Of a stretch of 64,000 nt of DNA, positions 1 through 10,303 are shown piece by piece. The notes under the pieces were generated by a model. The model searched no databases and had not been told where the DNA came from. It was given only the letters and a program-made list of their open reading frames with translations. Within the stretch, counting starts at the first letter, position 1. Each line of letters opens with the position of its first letter. The translations under genes were made by a program, and so were the position numbers. This stretch comes from Sarocladium kiliense (Eukaryota; Ascomycota; Sordariomycetes; Hypocreales; Sarocladiaceae): positions 620,001 through 684,000 of the forward strand of contig JAUZTG010000048.1 of NCBI GenBank assembly GCA_030734395.1, read 5' to 3'.

Positions 1-422
1 AGCCAAGTATTATTCTGTAGAGGCTTACTGTCATTGTGCAGATGTGGTAAGAATGCAGCGATATGCAGGCGCATCAGACAAACACACCAGAAGTAAAGAA
101 GACTCTGGGTCGTCAAGGCGCTGAAGAAGTTCATGAGTCGTGCCATGGAAACGTATTGAATCTTGGTCCCACTGCCAAACTCAACTAGTCGGATCTCCAT
201 CACAGACAATGCCACGAGGGCACCTAACGCTACCACGGCGAGAACATCGTCGAGGCCAGGGCGCTTTACCATAAAGCATCGGGCATAGAGGCGGAGGCCA
301 ACAAATATCGTCGAGAACGCGATCAAAGTAGCATTGAGGACGATCTGGGTATGGCCTCGGTAGCCTGGTGTTGTGCTCAAGTCGAGGTCGTCCGGCGGTG
401 GAGGAGGAGGTTGTCCATTCAT
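1..422 (-). CDS. Fungal rhodopsin-domain / PTH11-like integral membrane protein (partial, 5' end)
   Basis: The 5' end of a minus-strand gene that runs off the left edge. The ATG at 422 opens a frame that begins MNGQPPPPPPDDLDLS and is followed by a hydrophobic segment, then FVGLRLYARC and a short loop ending RPGLDDVLAV. This hydrophobic helix, then LRLYxR, then xxxDD at the start of the next helix, is the usual beginning of the fungal rhodopsin-like (SAT/PTH11-type) seven-helix family. Those proteins are plasma-membrane receptors or sensors, mostly of unknown ligand. Towards the edge the frame seems to shift: a GT...ACAG segment (roughly bases 27-87 on the minus strand) would join the helix ending LLYFW to the frame reading SLYRIILG, so an intron is likely. 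The family call is fairly firm; ligand and full length cannot be judged. Confidence 0.72.
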   Translation of the reverse strand, partial: MNGQPPPPPPDDLDLSTTPGYRGHTQIVLNATLIAFSTIFVGLRLYARCFMVKRPGLDDVLAVVALGALVALSVMEIRLVEFGSGTKIQYVSMARLMNFFSALTTQSLLYFWCVCLMRLHIAAFLPHLHNDSKPLQNNTW

Positions 423-2717
423 GGTGACTGGAAGGCGATACTGGACATGGACGTGAATAGCAGCGTCTATGACCTCTTTCTCGTATGCTTCAAGTAGCCA
501 AAGCCGACGCGAAAGAAGAGATGGGACATCAGATCAAGAAGCAAAACATTGCCTTGACAGGGAGGTTGGTAAGATCAAGTATTGCCAGGGCTTCGCTGCA
601 AATAAGCTGAGAAAGGGGCACGCCAAAGAGGGAAGCAAAGCTCCTGCATATCCGACTCTCCAAGTCACACCAAACCGTTAAAGTCGCATCTCAGGTGAGC
701 CCAAGACCAATGTGGCTGTTGCCAACTCGCCAGCTGCGGTTGCTGGTGATCAGCCGTAACCTTGGCTTCAGCTAAAGATCTCGCCGAACAGGTCCTAGCG
801 GTTCGCCTAGGGTCCGTCCGTCTTGTTCTTAGAGTTTAGGCCAAGGTCCATGTTGGGCTAGAGTTGTTGCTGGCTTCCAGGGTTTTACTGCTCGGGGGGG
901 AGGGCTCGATAAACCCGAAGCCACCCGCCAATAACTGGTTTTCTCAAGCCACTGGACGAGGGGATGGCAAGGCTTGAATGACAACTCCGTGGGGCTTCAG
1001 GGCTGGTTTACTTTCTGTCCTGCGATCCGCATACCTTTAACGTACTACTTTCTGTGCTATGCGAAACACTGGATGGAGGTCAAGGGTTTGAGGGCTGAAG
1101 ACGAACATAACCCCATGCATTGCTCTAATGTGGCAATGGGATCATTCTGCGGAGATGCTTCGGAATGAACTATAAGACTTGTAGTGTGTGTTCCTCATTC
1201 CCCTGGCTCGGAGATATTGTCGACGCTGCGACTTCCAGCTCACATTCTCGGCGGTTGTCTTTCTCAAGCCCAGCTGAAGCCAAGCTATCAGAGCCTCACC
1301 GTCGTCGTACCTAATTGATTGGCATTGCAAGATGCCAGGGTGTTCAGACTATTGAAGAGCCATGTGAGAGTTCTTAGCTCAGCCCTCGCAGCACCTTCCG
1401 AGGCTGTAAGCTGTGGCCTGAGGGTCTGAGGGTCTCGGGACTTCGGTGGTGACCGTAACTGTTCGAGTCTTGCTCGCATCAGCTCTGCCATTGAAGGGTT
1501 TGTCTAGAGGAGCGGAGATCCCCATTGAGATGTTGACTAGCAAATCCTTGCTCGTCTCCTCATTACGAGTCAGTAGCAGCATGAGAAGTCTCTTCGCTTA
1601 GGAGGGGTCCGCATTACCTATATGCGCTTGAGGCATTCCCGCGGGAGATTAACCCTAGCTAGCCTATCAAAGCATGAACATGGCGTCCCGTATTCGGCTA
1701 TGGAGAGCTTCATAGGGCCAGAAAATGTGGAGGTGAGCATCTGGAACTCTTCCTGTATCCACAACCCAGGATCTTTCGAACTAAGGCCGCGTGCACTAGG
1801 TTTAAGCCCCGGCTGGGGTTGAGACAGGCAAGCTGATCCATCTGCCAATAGAGAGTAGTAGATGGGGTAATTCCGAGGAAAATGGACCTTGTTAGATCAA
1901 TCTCGACAAGTTGAATACGACCCTCTGCGATCACTCATTCTTGCGTTGGTAAGATCGGATCCGCTCACCTTGTGGCTGGGCCCTGTTCAAGGAGGACTCA
2001 TATCGATCGATGCAAGAACACGCCAGTCATCAGATCGCCGAGTTTCAGAGGCACGAAGACATATCTTAACTCCCGGAACCCTTCCGACTCGGTCATCCGA
2101 ACACGCGTGCAGCCCAGCGGAGTTCCAGTACCCTTTGACAATGTCTTTGGCGGTTCGACGTATCAGGGGGACCAGTTGCACGGACGTCTCTGAAGCAAAT
2201 CAATAGCCTCCATCTCGAGGTCGATAAAATCACGGGGCCAGTGGCTAAACAGAACTTGGCATTACGGGTCACAGCCACATATGCCATGGCGAGGTGCACA
2301 TGCCGCCAATATATCCGGGCATATGGCGGCGGCAGCCTTCCCAGAAACATCAATTAACTCGCACAACCGGGGACCGCGGCTTATTATCAGAAGATACCAT
2401 GCAGGGCATGGCTTATAGTCAGCAATGGGGTCGATAGCGATGGGTTCGCATTGATATTAGACTTTGACTAATGTATACAACCCCTGAGAGCCATCTCGGC
2501 TCTTTGCCAAGGACTTTTAACCATCGATGTAAAAGGGCCTGGAATTGCCACGCAAAAGCCGCATTAGTTCACCGTAGAGAATACCTTTTCCATCCACTCG
2601 CGACCAGTCACTGATCAGAACGGCTCAAAAGGTTCCCCTTCCCACGTGGCGGTTGCTTTCTCTCACACACACGCACACAGACACGATCAGCAAACTGTGA
2701 TACCCTTTCCGCCCATC
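423..2717. other. Gene gap of 2.3 kb between the rhodopsin-domain gene and tyrosinase
   Basis: No gene can be supported here. Short open frames of 60-105 codons occur on both strands (for example + 1889-2206 and - 2093-2353), but none shows a recognisable domain, a signal peptide or a convincing splice chain. Base composition is ordinary rather than AT-rich, so it does not look like a RIP-degraded transposon. The last 150-200 bases should hold the tyrosinase promoter. Confidence 0.5.
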
Positions 2718-4047
2718 ATGCATGTCTCCGGGTTCCTTCAGACTCTTGTCCTGGTCCTGCCTATTGGTCAGGCGCTGGCGAGGCCTCATGCTGGCTGCAA
2801 GCCCAAGGACAAGGACTGCTGCTCTACGCCACTCGTTCGGAAGGAATGGTAGGTTCCATCGGTTGATCGAGGCCGCGTAGAATAGTGACTAATTAACCTG
2901 TCGGTTTAGGCGTACATTGAGCAAGAAGAAGAAGCACGAGTACATCGCCGCGGTCAAGTGTCTTCAGGAGAAGCCTTCCCAATTGGCTCATCTATACCCG
3001 GGATCAAAGTCTCTCTTCGATGACTTCCAGGCTTCGCACATCGACCTCACGCCTTTGATTCACTGGAACGTAAGTTACGAGATAAGTGCCTTCATTGCAA
3101 GACCATTCAAGTTAACAGCAGCTCTAGGCGCCCTTCCTCCCGTATGATGAGCTACCATATTCCTCCGTTTGATCTGTGAACTGACTTGAAGCAATAGATG
3201 GCACCGCTACTTCGTTCACCTTTATGAGGCTGCTCTGCGCAATGAGTGTGGCTACTCTGGCGCCCAGCCCTACTGGGATTGGAGTCTGGACGCGAACAAC
3301 GAGGCTGACGTTCTCGCGTCTCCCATCTTCCACCCAACCGAAGGCTTCGGCGGCAACGGTCCCTACATTCCCGACGACGAGGCTGCTGCCTTCCCGAACC
3401 TGCCCTTCGTCGTCCCCGGCCGCAGTGGTGGCGGCTGCGTGGCTGACGGACCCTTCGCTAATCGTCCCGTCTCTCTCGGGCTTGGGGACAGCCTCGCTTA
3501 CAACCCTCACTGCCTCCGTCGCGATATCAGCCCCTGGCTGTTGACTCACTCCGCCAACTCTGGAGTTGTGAGCCATGTTCTCGATGCTGATAGCTTCTAT
3601 GAGTTCAACATCCGTGCTCAGGGAGGTCTCATGCCCGATGAGATTACTCTACACGGCAGCGCTCACATCGCGATTGGTGGGAATTCTGGAGACATTGCCA
3701 ACGTCAACTCTTCTCCTGGTGACCCTCTGTTCTACCTCCACCATGCCAATCTGGACCGTGTCTGGGAGCAGTGGCAAGCAAAAGGTATGTCACACTTCAC
3801 AGTCACATATAGCAAACACTTTCACACAGCAAATGCTAACTCTTCAATCATTACAGCACCTGAGAACCGCAACGACTTCTTCGGTCCTGACAATGAGTGG
3901 GCGTATCCCTTCAACTTCTTTGGTGATATCCCCTACTCAAACATCACCTCCGACTGGGACCTTGTCTATAGCGGCTTGTCTGCAGGTAACAAGGTTCGGG
4001 ACTTGATGCACCCGCAGAAGGGACCTCTGTGCTACAGATACGAATAA
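2718..4047 (+). CDS. Secreted tyrosinase (type 3 copper phenoloxidase), 360 aa
   Basis: Oxidises phenols to quinones, probably outside the cell. Five exons: 2718-2848, 2910-3069, 3128-3141, 3198-3784, 3857-4047. Residues 1-21 are a signal peptide (MHVSGFLQTL then a hydrophobic core ending QALA). The CuA site is H87, H95 and H104, with the last two in HWNAPFLPWHRYF; the H-x8-H spacing and LPWHRYF are diagnostic. The CuB site is H254 and H258 (HGSAHIA) plus H283/H284 (DPLFYLHHANLDRVW). A PYWDW block lies between. The length suits the short fungal tyrosinases that lack a C-terminal cap domain. Exon 3 is only 14 nt and codes the residues between the second and third CuA histidines; skipping it would destroy the site. 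The gene converges on the agmatinase with 113 bp between stop codons. Family certain; physiological substrate unknown. Confidence 0.93.
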
Positions 4048-4160
4048 ACAACACAGGATGGTCTTGTACCACATCATGGCTCATGAAGAATAATACTATT
4101 TAATTGAAACATCCAGTGCTATCTAAGCTCATGTTCCGCTTTGCACTATCTTTGACTCCC

Positions 4161-5926
4161 CTACGCCTTATCCTCGGCGAACACCTTCCAGATTTGTGAC
4201 ATGCCACTCGGGCGCTTTTCTTCTTCCACGACCTCTTCCACGATCTTACAGCTAGCACAGTTAGTCATTGTGCACGTTGATCTGGGAAAGAGTCAACGTA
4301 CCTCCTCGGGAGCGGACTTGATCATCTTGCTCAGAGGTCCCTTCTTGACCATGATGGTCATGATCTCGTACAAGACATCGGCCGCAGCCATAGTGGTGTG
4401 CTCAGCGTTGGTGTCGTAGGCGGGCTTTGTAACGTCAGCATGGCTCATATTGGAGGTAATATAAATGGTTCAAGAACTTACAGCGACCTCAACAATATCG
4501 GCAGCGATGAGGTTCACGTTCTCCAGACCGCGGAGGATAGTTCGAAGCTCACGGGTGCTCCATCCACCAGTCTCAGGAGTGCCAGTAGCAGGAGCGACTG
4601 CAAATTGGTCAGCACATCAACTCGTTCGAGTTGGCACGCACAGATAACTCACAGGCAGGGTCAAGAGTGTCGATGTCGAGGGAGAGGTAGACAGGCTTCT
4701 CAGTACCAACGCGATCAATGATGCGCTTGATGATACCCTCGGTACCGATCGTGTCAATCTCCCTAGCCTCGACGATCTCGAAACCGCAGTAGCCGTCGTT
4801 GTCGTAGTCGCTGGGACCGGAGAGGGTGGTGCGGATACCAGCGTGGATGTTAGTGTCGTTGGCGAGCAGGCCCTCCATGGCGGCGTGGTAGAAGTAGGTG
4901 CCTTCGCATTGTCAGTATGTGCCAGCAGGGATAATCCACAGAGGCTTCGGGTTCCATCTTACCGTGGTTAATGGCAGCTTGCTCGGAAGGAGATCCACCA
5001 AAGACCTTCGGGCGCCCTACACATCTGTCAGTCGCTATTTCGTGTATCTACTGGTGGCGAGACTCACAAGTATCGAGATGGCTGTCGAAGTGGATGACGG
5101 TCACAGGTCCGTAGGCACGGTTGATTGACCTCAGCAGGGGCAGCGTGATGGTGTGGTCTCCTCCCAGAGTGATGATGCGAGGCAGCGTCTTGCCGCCCTT
5201 GGCAGGGCCCTTTGCCTCAGCATCTGTCTTTGGAGCACGAGAGAGGAGGTTGTAGTGACCCTCCTCAATCTGGTGAAGCGCCCACTTGTTGTCGTAGCTG
5301 AAGGTTGGTGTTAGCTATTGAAGAGCTGTCGTCGCGCGATGCAAGGCTACATACCTGGTGACTGGGACATCACCACAGTCGAGGACAGTGGCCCAGCTGT
5401 TGAAAGGGTTCGTGGCCAGAGGCACATTGTATCCGCCGCTGCGATCCGATGTCAGCCCCCAACTGCTTGATTTTGGGTCTTGTCGATACGTACTACAGGT
5501 TCAGTCTACGGCTACCCTGGCGAATACCCGAAGGACCGAAACGAGCACCAGGACGATATGAGGTGCCAGTGTCGAAGGGAGCACCTGCGCCATTAATGTC
5601 AGCCTTGCAGTCTACCAGCCATTGTGCAGTGATTGAATCATACCCAAGAAGGCAATGTCGTACTGGATATCGGGGTCTCCGAGACATTGCTTGTATGGGA
5701 GTCGTCCGAAGGTCGAAATGCCGGAGAAGACAGAGTCGGCCTGCGAGGTGTTAGTGGCCAATCGTGGAAACTGAGTCTGCCATCTCACCTGAGTACCACC
5801 ATCGCCCGGGAGAGAGTTGAACCACAAAGACTCGTGCGGTCCAGACATGGCCTTCTGGGAGTCGTGTTGGCCGTGGCCAGCAGCGACGGCTGCGAGGCCT
5901 AGTGAGAGGAGGGTCTTGGAGATCAT
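4161..5926 (-). CDS. Secreted agmatinase/arginase-family ureohydrolase
   Basis: Binuclear manganese ureohydrolase, most likely agmatinase (agmatine to putrescine and urea). Ten exons on the minus strand: 5926-5789, 5740-5644, 5584-5494, 5438-5355, 5297-5068, 5016-4963, 4901-4653, 4597-4482, 4424-4302, 4244-4161; 421 aa. It starts MISKTLLSLGLAAVAAGHG, a good signal peptide. Family motifs are intact: APFDTGTSYRPGARFGPSGI, LGGDHTITLP (metal His), HFDSHLDTW (D-x-H-x-D) and SLDIDTLDPAFAPATGTP (D-x-D with the DPAFAP loop). The tail depends on the last acceptor. An earlier AG (…GTGCTAG) gives stop at 4246 and a 395-aa protein; the later TGTAAG adds a 27-aa tail ending WKVFAEDKA. I prefer the longer form because that tail reads as protein, but both are plausible. 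Substrate within the family (agmatine, guanidinobutyrate) is inference. Confidence 0.9.
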
Positions 5927-7013
5927 GATGGACTGTGATGCGGTACAAGGAACGATAGACGGATGCAATCAAGAGGTCAAGAATGCAGCTCGACAGCTCT
6001 TCTGGAAGTCAATTGGTCTTATACAAACTCACGCTGCAGCTCTGTCTTCACTAGCATTATTCACCTCCATGGCTTGCATCTCCCCGCCGATATAGGCTGG
6101 ACCCCAAACCACATCCTACCTGACGTTTCCCGATCTGGCCATTGACACTCATGCTGTACGTCCCCCATAGAGAAGCTACCCCGTCGACGATACACTGATT
6201 CCATCTAGACGCATTATGTAAAGCGAACGAGCATTCGTCATGGCCATGCCATGTCGTCAGAGGGTCCCCAGATCCTGTGGTGCACACAGTGCGAAGTATG
6301 ATGAAGATAACAGGGCCCTGTCCAGCAACCCAGCAGCACATATCTCCTCGGTAAGCCCGCCGGCGAAGATGGTGTGGTTACCAAGCAATTGGGCAGCTAG
6401 GCATAGAATCACAGATCTCCGTGCTGGCGGAGCGATAAGTTGCCGTCGGCGACAGCTCGTTTACGAGAGATGATTGTGTCAACCCAGCGAATGTACGGAG
6501 TATCGCCGTTGCAGTCTAGCAAGTACCGACATGTCGCGAGATGGCTGACAGCGCATGTAGGACGTGAGCCCCAGTGGCTAAATCGGGTTTAAGGGCAAAC
6601 TTGGACGGAGCATCGATTGCGCCCGCATCGAGTCCCGAGTTGACGATAAGAGAGAGTTTTAGTCGTTGGGCTAGATGCTAGACTGGCTGTTGGAGACTTC
6701 GCGCCCGGCGTAGTGGGAACAACAGGGTCCATCGAGCATGGGAACCATGTGGCTCTGCCGAAGTCCACTCAACTGGGGACTATCCGCGGATTTCTCTGGA
6801 ATGTCTCGAATGGAGAGCAACTGACCGCGCGATTCCTTCTTGGGCTGAAGGCCATCACGACGTGCATGAAGCGACAGGGGCCCCTAGGCTTGGCTGTCCA
6901 GATCGATTGAGACAAACCCCAGACTGGCGCCTTATCGTCTAAGTTCCAGAATTCATGATCTCATCATTTTCTTATCTATTGTGCTCTACTGTGCTGCAGG
7001 TAACCTTCTCGCT
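5927..7013. other. Intergenic gap, 1.1 kb
   Basis: Upstream region of the agmatinase (-) and downstream region of the MATE gene (-). Only short shadow-like frames are present, and I see no gene, tRNA or repeat. Confidence 0.5.
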
Positions 7014-8555
7014 TCACACCGACCCGTACCCATCAGTCTGCCTTTCCAATGGCTCCTCCTCCTCGTCCTCATCCTCCAGACGATCCAGCGCCCGTTGGCA
7101 TTCCTTGGGCCAATTGCAAAGCCCAACGATGATCCATTCTAGAGCGCCGACGAGGTACAGTGCAATGCATTGGCCTGCCCAGAGTCCAGCGAGACCCCAG
7201 CCGTGGAAGGCGAGGTAGATACCCAAAGGCAGTGCGCCACCGTAGTAGCTGATTAGGTTCACCGTTGCGCCCACCCATTGTCTGCCCATACCACGAAGGG
7301 CGCCTCCACAGGACCCATTGAGGCCATCTGCGATCTGGAACAGGGCAACATACGGCATGACATCCGAGACGAGGTCAATTACCCTCTGATCGTCGTTGAA
7401 CAGTCTGCCGAAGACGTCTTTGGTAGCCATGAGAATAGCCAAAACCAAGGCACCCAAGATAACCGATAGAATGGCCCCAGCATGCGCTGTCCTTGCTGCC
7501 TCCTGTGGCTTCTGCGCTCCAAGCATGTTGCCAAGTCGCGCCGACGTCGTCACGCCCAATCCAAACGGAATCGTGTTGATGATCTGGTCGGCCGTCATGA
7601 TGACTGATTGCGCAGCCAAGGGAATCGTGCCGAGTCGCCCAGCAGCCAGAGCAACAATCTCAAATGCCCACCATTCAGTGCCAACATGCACGACGCCAAG
7701 TAGTGCCAGGCGCGCAAATGGGACCATATTGCGCATTGCCTGGCGGAGGTTCACTCCACCCCAGCACTCCTTGCCGCGGACGAAAACGGCGTACAAGACC
7801 AAGAGGAAGAATGAGATCCAGTATGAGATGCCCGTCGCGATTGGGGCGCCGTAGAGGCCGAGCTTGAATTTGTGGATGAAGACGTAGTTCAGGACGCCGT
7901 TCAGAGGTGACGTGATCAGGAGGACGTAGGTGCCAGGTCTGTAGATCTCTGCATGGTCGTCAGTATGATACGGCTGATAGGAAGATTCGAGAGCTGAATA
8001 CTTACGCTGTGCCTGGAGGTACTTCTTCATCGACTCGAACCAGACATATCCCAAGCCTCCCGGAATCAAGCATCGCAGGAACATGGAGCTCTGCTGGCAG
8101 ATGAACTCTTCCTGGCCCAACAGTCTGAAGAGGGGTTCTGAGAACCACCATAATACGGCGACGACTGCGTAGAGGGCAGAAAGTACAATGATGCCTCGCT
8201 GCAACAATATGCCCAGATCGTGCTTGTTCTTAGAACCTGTGAAGCTCGTCGATGCAAGAGTGTCCAGAGCCGTCGTTCCACCCAGGGCAATGAGCCACGC
8301 GGTGGCCATGGCGAACATGTAGCTAAATGCGGCTGTAGCCAAAGCCTCAGGGCTCAGTCGCCCTGCTATGATGACCGATGTCGTCTGGAGAGAATTCTGG
8401 AGAGCATATGCGAGGATGATGGGGATCGAGGATCGCAGGAGGATGAAAATCTCAGAGGTCCATTCTCGTAGAGTCGGTTTCTCGGGAACATGGTCGACAG
8501 AGGCTGACGATCTTCTCGACAGCAGAGAGGTTCTCTCATCCGGTATAGAAGCCAT
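7014..8555 (-). CDS. MATE-family multidrug/toxin exporter, about 494 aa
   Basis: Proton- or sodium-coupled exporter of the multi-antimicrobial extrusion family, with twelve membrane helices in two similar halves. The start MASIPDERTSLLSRRSS at 8555 gives the usual short hydrophilic N-terminus. An in-frame ATG upstream (about 8642, MPYISFHDTH) is possible but less typical. The first half contains SIPIILAYALQNSLQTTSVI and LSPEALATAAF with LGGTTALDTLASTSFTG; the second half contains PLAAQSVIMTADQI and GLGVTTSARLGNMLGAQ. These paired LAA...QS/G..TA.D.L..Q.FG-type signatures identify MATE proteins. One intron of 57 nt (8005-7949) lies after YLQAQ; it is a multiple of three without a stop, so the uninterrupted frame hides it. 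The C-terminus is acidic and likely cytosolic. The yeast relatives act at the vacuole or plasma membrane; the substrate here is unknown. Confidence 0.92.
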   Translation of the reverse strand: MASIPDERTSLLSRRSSASVDHVPEKPTLREWTSEIFILLRSSIPIILAYALQNSLQTTSVIIAGRLSPEALATAAFSYMFAMATAWLIALGGTTALDTLASTSFTGSKNKHDLGILLQRGIIVLSALYAVVAVLWWFSEPLFRLLGQEEFICQQSSMFLRCLIPGGLGYVWFESMKKYLQAQRKYSALESSYQPYHTDDHAEIYRPGTYVLLITSPLNGVLNYVFIHKFKLGLYGAPIATGISYWISFFLLVLYAVFVRGKECWGGVNLRQAMRNMVPFARLALLGVVHVGTEWWAFEIVALAAGRLGTIPLAAQSVIMTADQIINTIPFGLGVTTSARLGNMLGAQKPQEAARTAHAGAILSVILGALVLAILMATKDVFGRLFNDDQRVIDLVSDVMPYVALFQIADGLNGSCGGALRGMGRQWVGATVNLISYYGGALPLGIYLAFHGWGLAGLWAGQCIALYLVGALEWIIVGLCNWPKECQRALDRLEDEDEEEEPLERQTDGYGSV

Positions 8556-10303
8556 GTTTGAGGTCTGAGAATCTTTGGAAGTGGCTAGCGAGTCTCTGGT
8601 GGGATCATGAGGGTGGGTGTCGTGAAAACTGATATATGGCATATCTAAGCACCAGATATCGCGCAGGACACCTCTAGATATTCCCAATGGAAAGCTATCT
8701 GACTATCAAGATAGTTATACATCTCTTTCAGCCGCTGCGATAATGCCATACAGGTACCCAATACTAGGGAAAAGCTCTACTGCACGACATGCCTATCAAT
8801 GGCTTGCTTTACTTACACCCACCAGGACCGACACATCTCCACCACAACGACAGCGAGTACCATTTCTCACAGCCATGTCTCCGAATATTTCCCAATGGCT
8901 TCCTCATTTCGATAAGGCGCTGCAACTCATACCAGTCAACTACCTCATCCGGCTCAATCTCGCCGTCGCCTTTGAAATTTCCCGCTCTCAGCTCGCCAAA
9001 GGATCCTCTCCATCAAAACAGACTCTCCACGCAGCCGACGTCGGCATTGAGCATCAGTGCCCAAATGCAGTTATGCCGTACTCTCTAGACTCATCCACTA
9101 CAAGTCCCACCAGCGCCGCACAGTGCGACGATTCGTACAAGTTTCACTCATCCATGGTCCCCACGGGCGGCTTGGTCTAGACATGTGCTGGCTGCGGGCG
9201 TTGACAAGGGTCCAGGCCGCGGGACGGTGCATTGCAGATGGCCAAGAGCGGACGTGCCGTCATGTTCCCCAGAATCTGGGAAAGAATTTGTAGTTGTCAT
9301 TGATGTGACACATTGTCCAGTCAGACTTCGTGCTTCCTTTTCGGTGGTAATTGGTCCGATGGCCATGGAACTGTCGCTACTGAGAAGCCCCATACTGCGC
9401 TTCCCAACGTTAAAGCTGCCGGCCGGTAGCACCACTAGACCTTTCCTCGGTTTGTTTCTTTCTCGCTTACAAGACTCATCTCCTCGGTCGGTATGGGTCC
9501 CTGACGACTCGTGCAAACTCTTAGATGCAGCCCTGCTCGATCAATTAACCAAGGTACGGAGTACTCGACGGGACCTACTCGTATCTACTCAACACCGTGT
9601 ACTGGTGCTCCACTGCCGAGCACCCATACCACCACTACCACCAGGTACACAATCGCCTGTAATTCTCATTGTAAGCCCGTATAGCACGAGCCACAGGCGC
9701 CAAAAACAATCCGGCAGCCCGGTACCTCCAGCGTGCGACTAGCCAGATGATAAGACCCCGAGCGCGGATTGGCCACCCGGATCGCAGCTCCCGTTATCTC
9801 GGGGCGGAGTGGAGTAACGCGGGGGGGACCCCGGCCCAGTCTTATCAGTCCGTGTACACCAACCACTGAGTGCTGGGCTCTTGCTACAAGGGACGCGCAC
9901 TGAAGCCTGAGAGCAATGTGTTCTAGAGATTCGGGAGGAGTCGCTGTGAAACTACGGCTGTGTTGGTGTAAGCCACGCTGAGACGTCGTTGCGCTGTTTG
10001 CTTATCGTAGCTGAGCATAGACTCTCACTCTCGCGCGCCTGTGTGTGTGGCAACCGTAGGCAAGGGCTGTGGCATGATATACCAGGCTCCGATGTGAGAC
10101 TATGGACGTACATACGCGCAATCTATTTCATATGAACCCATAATAGCCAAAGCACTTATATGCACGATCGATCCTCATCTTCCCATCAAGTCGCTGAGGT
10201 CGTACAAAATCATAGACTGGCCAAGCTTGCCTTCCCTCACTGTTTCATCTCAGCCAAAAGGATTCCCCTTTCCTGATCCTGATACCTGATACAGTCAGAT
10301 AAG
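8556..10303. other. Divergent intergenic region, 1.7 kb (MATE / DHA1 transporter)
   Basis: Lies between the starts of two divergent transporter genes, so it should hold both promoters. Plus-strand frames of 101 aa (8875-9180) and 185 aa (9185-9742) occur but have no recognisable domain, and the second is low-complexity, proline- and arginine-rich. I do not call either. A GC-rich stretch lies around 9770-9840. Confidence 0.5.

Noticed and set aside
3124..3576. 150-aa minus-strand frame opposite the tyrosinase
   Set aside because: It is a shadow of the tyrosinase coding exon. The plus strand carries both copper sites.
9185..9742. 185-aa plus-strand frame as a possible gene
   Set aside because: Low-complexity Pro/Arg/Ser composition, no domain, no conserved pattern, and it lies in a divergent promoter region.
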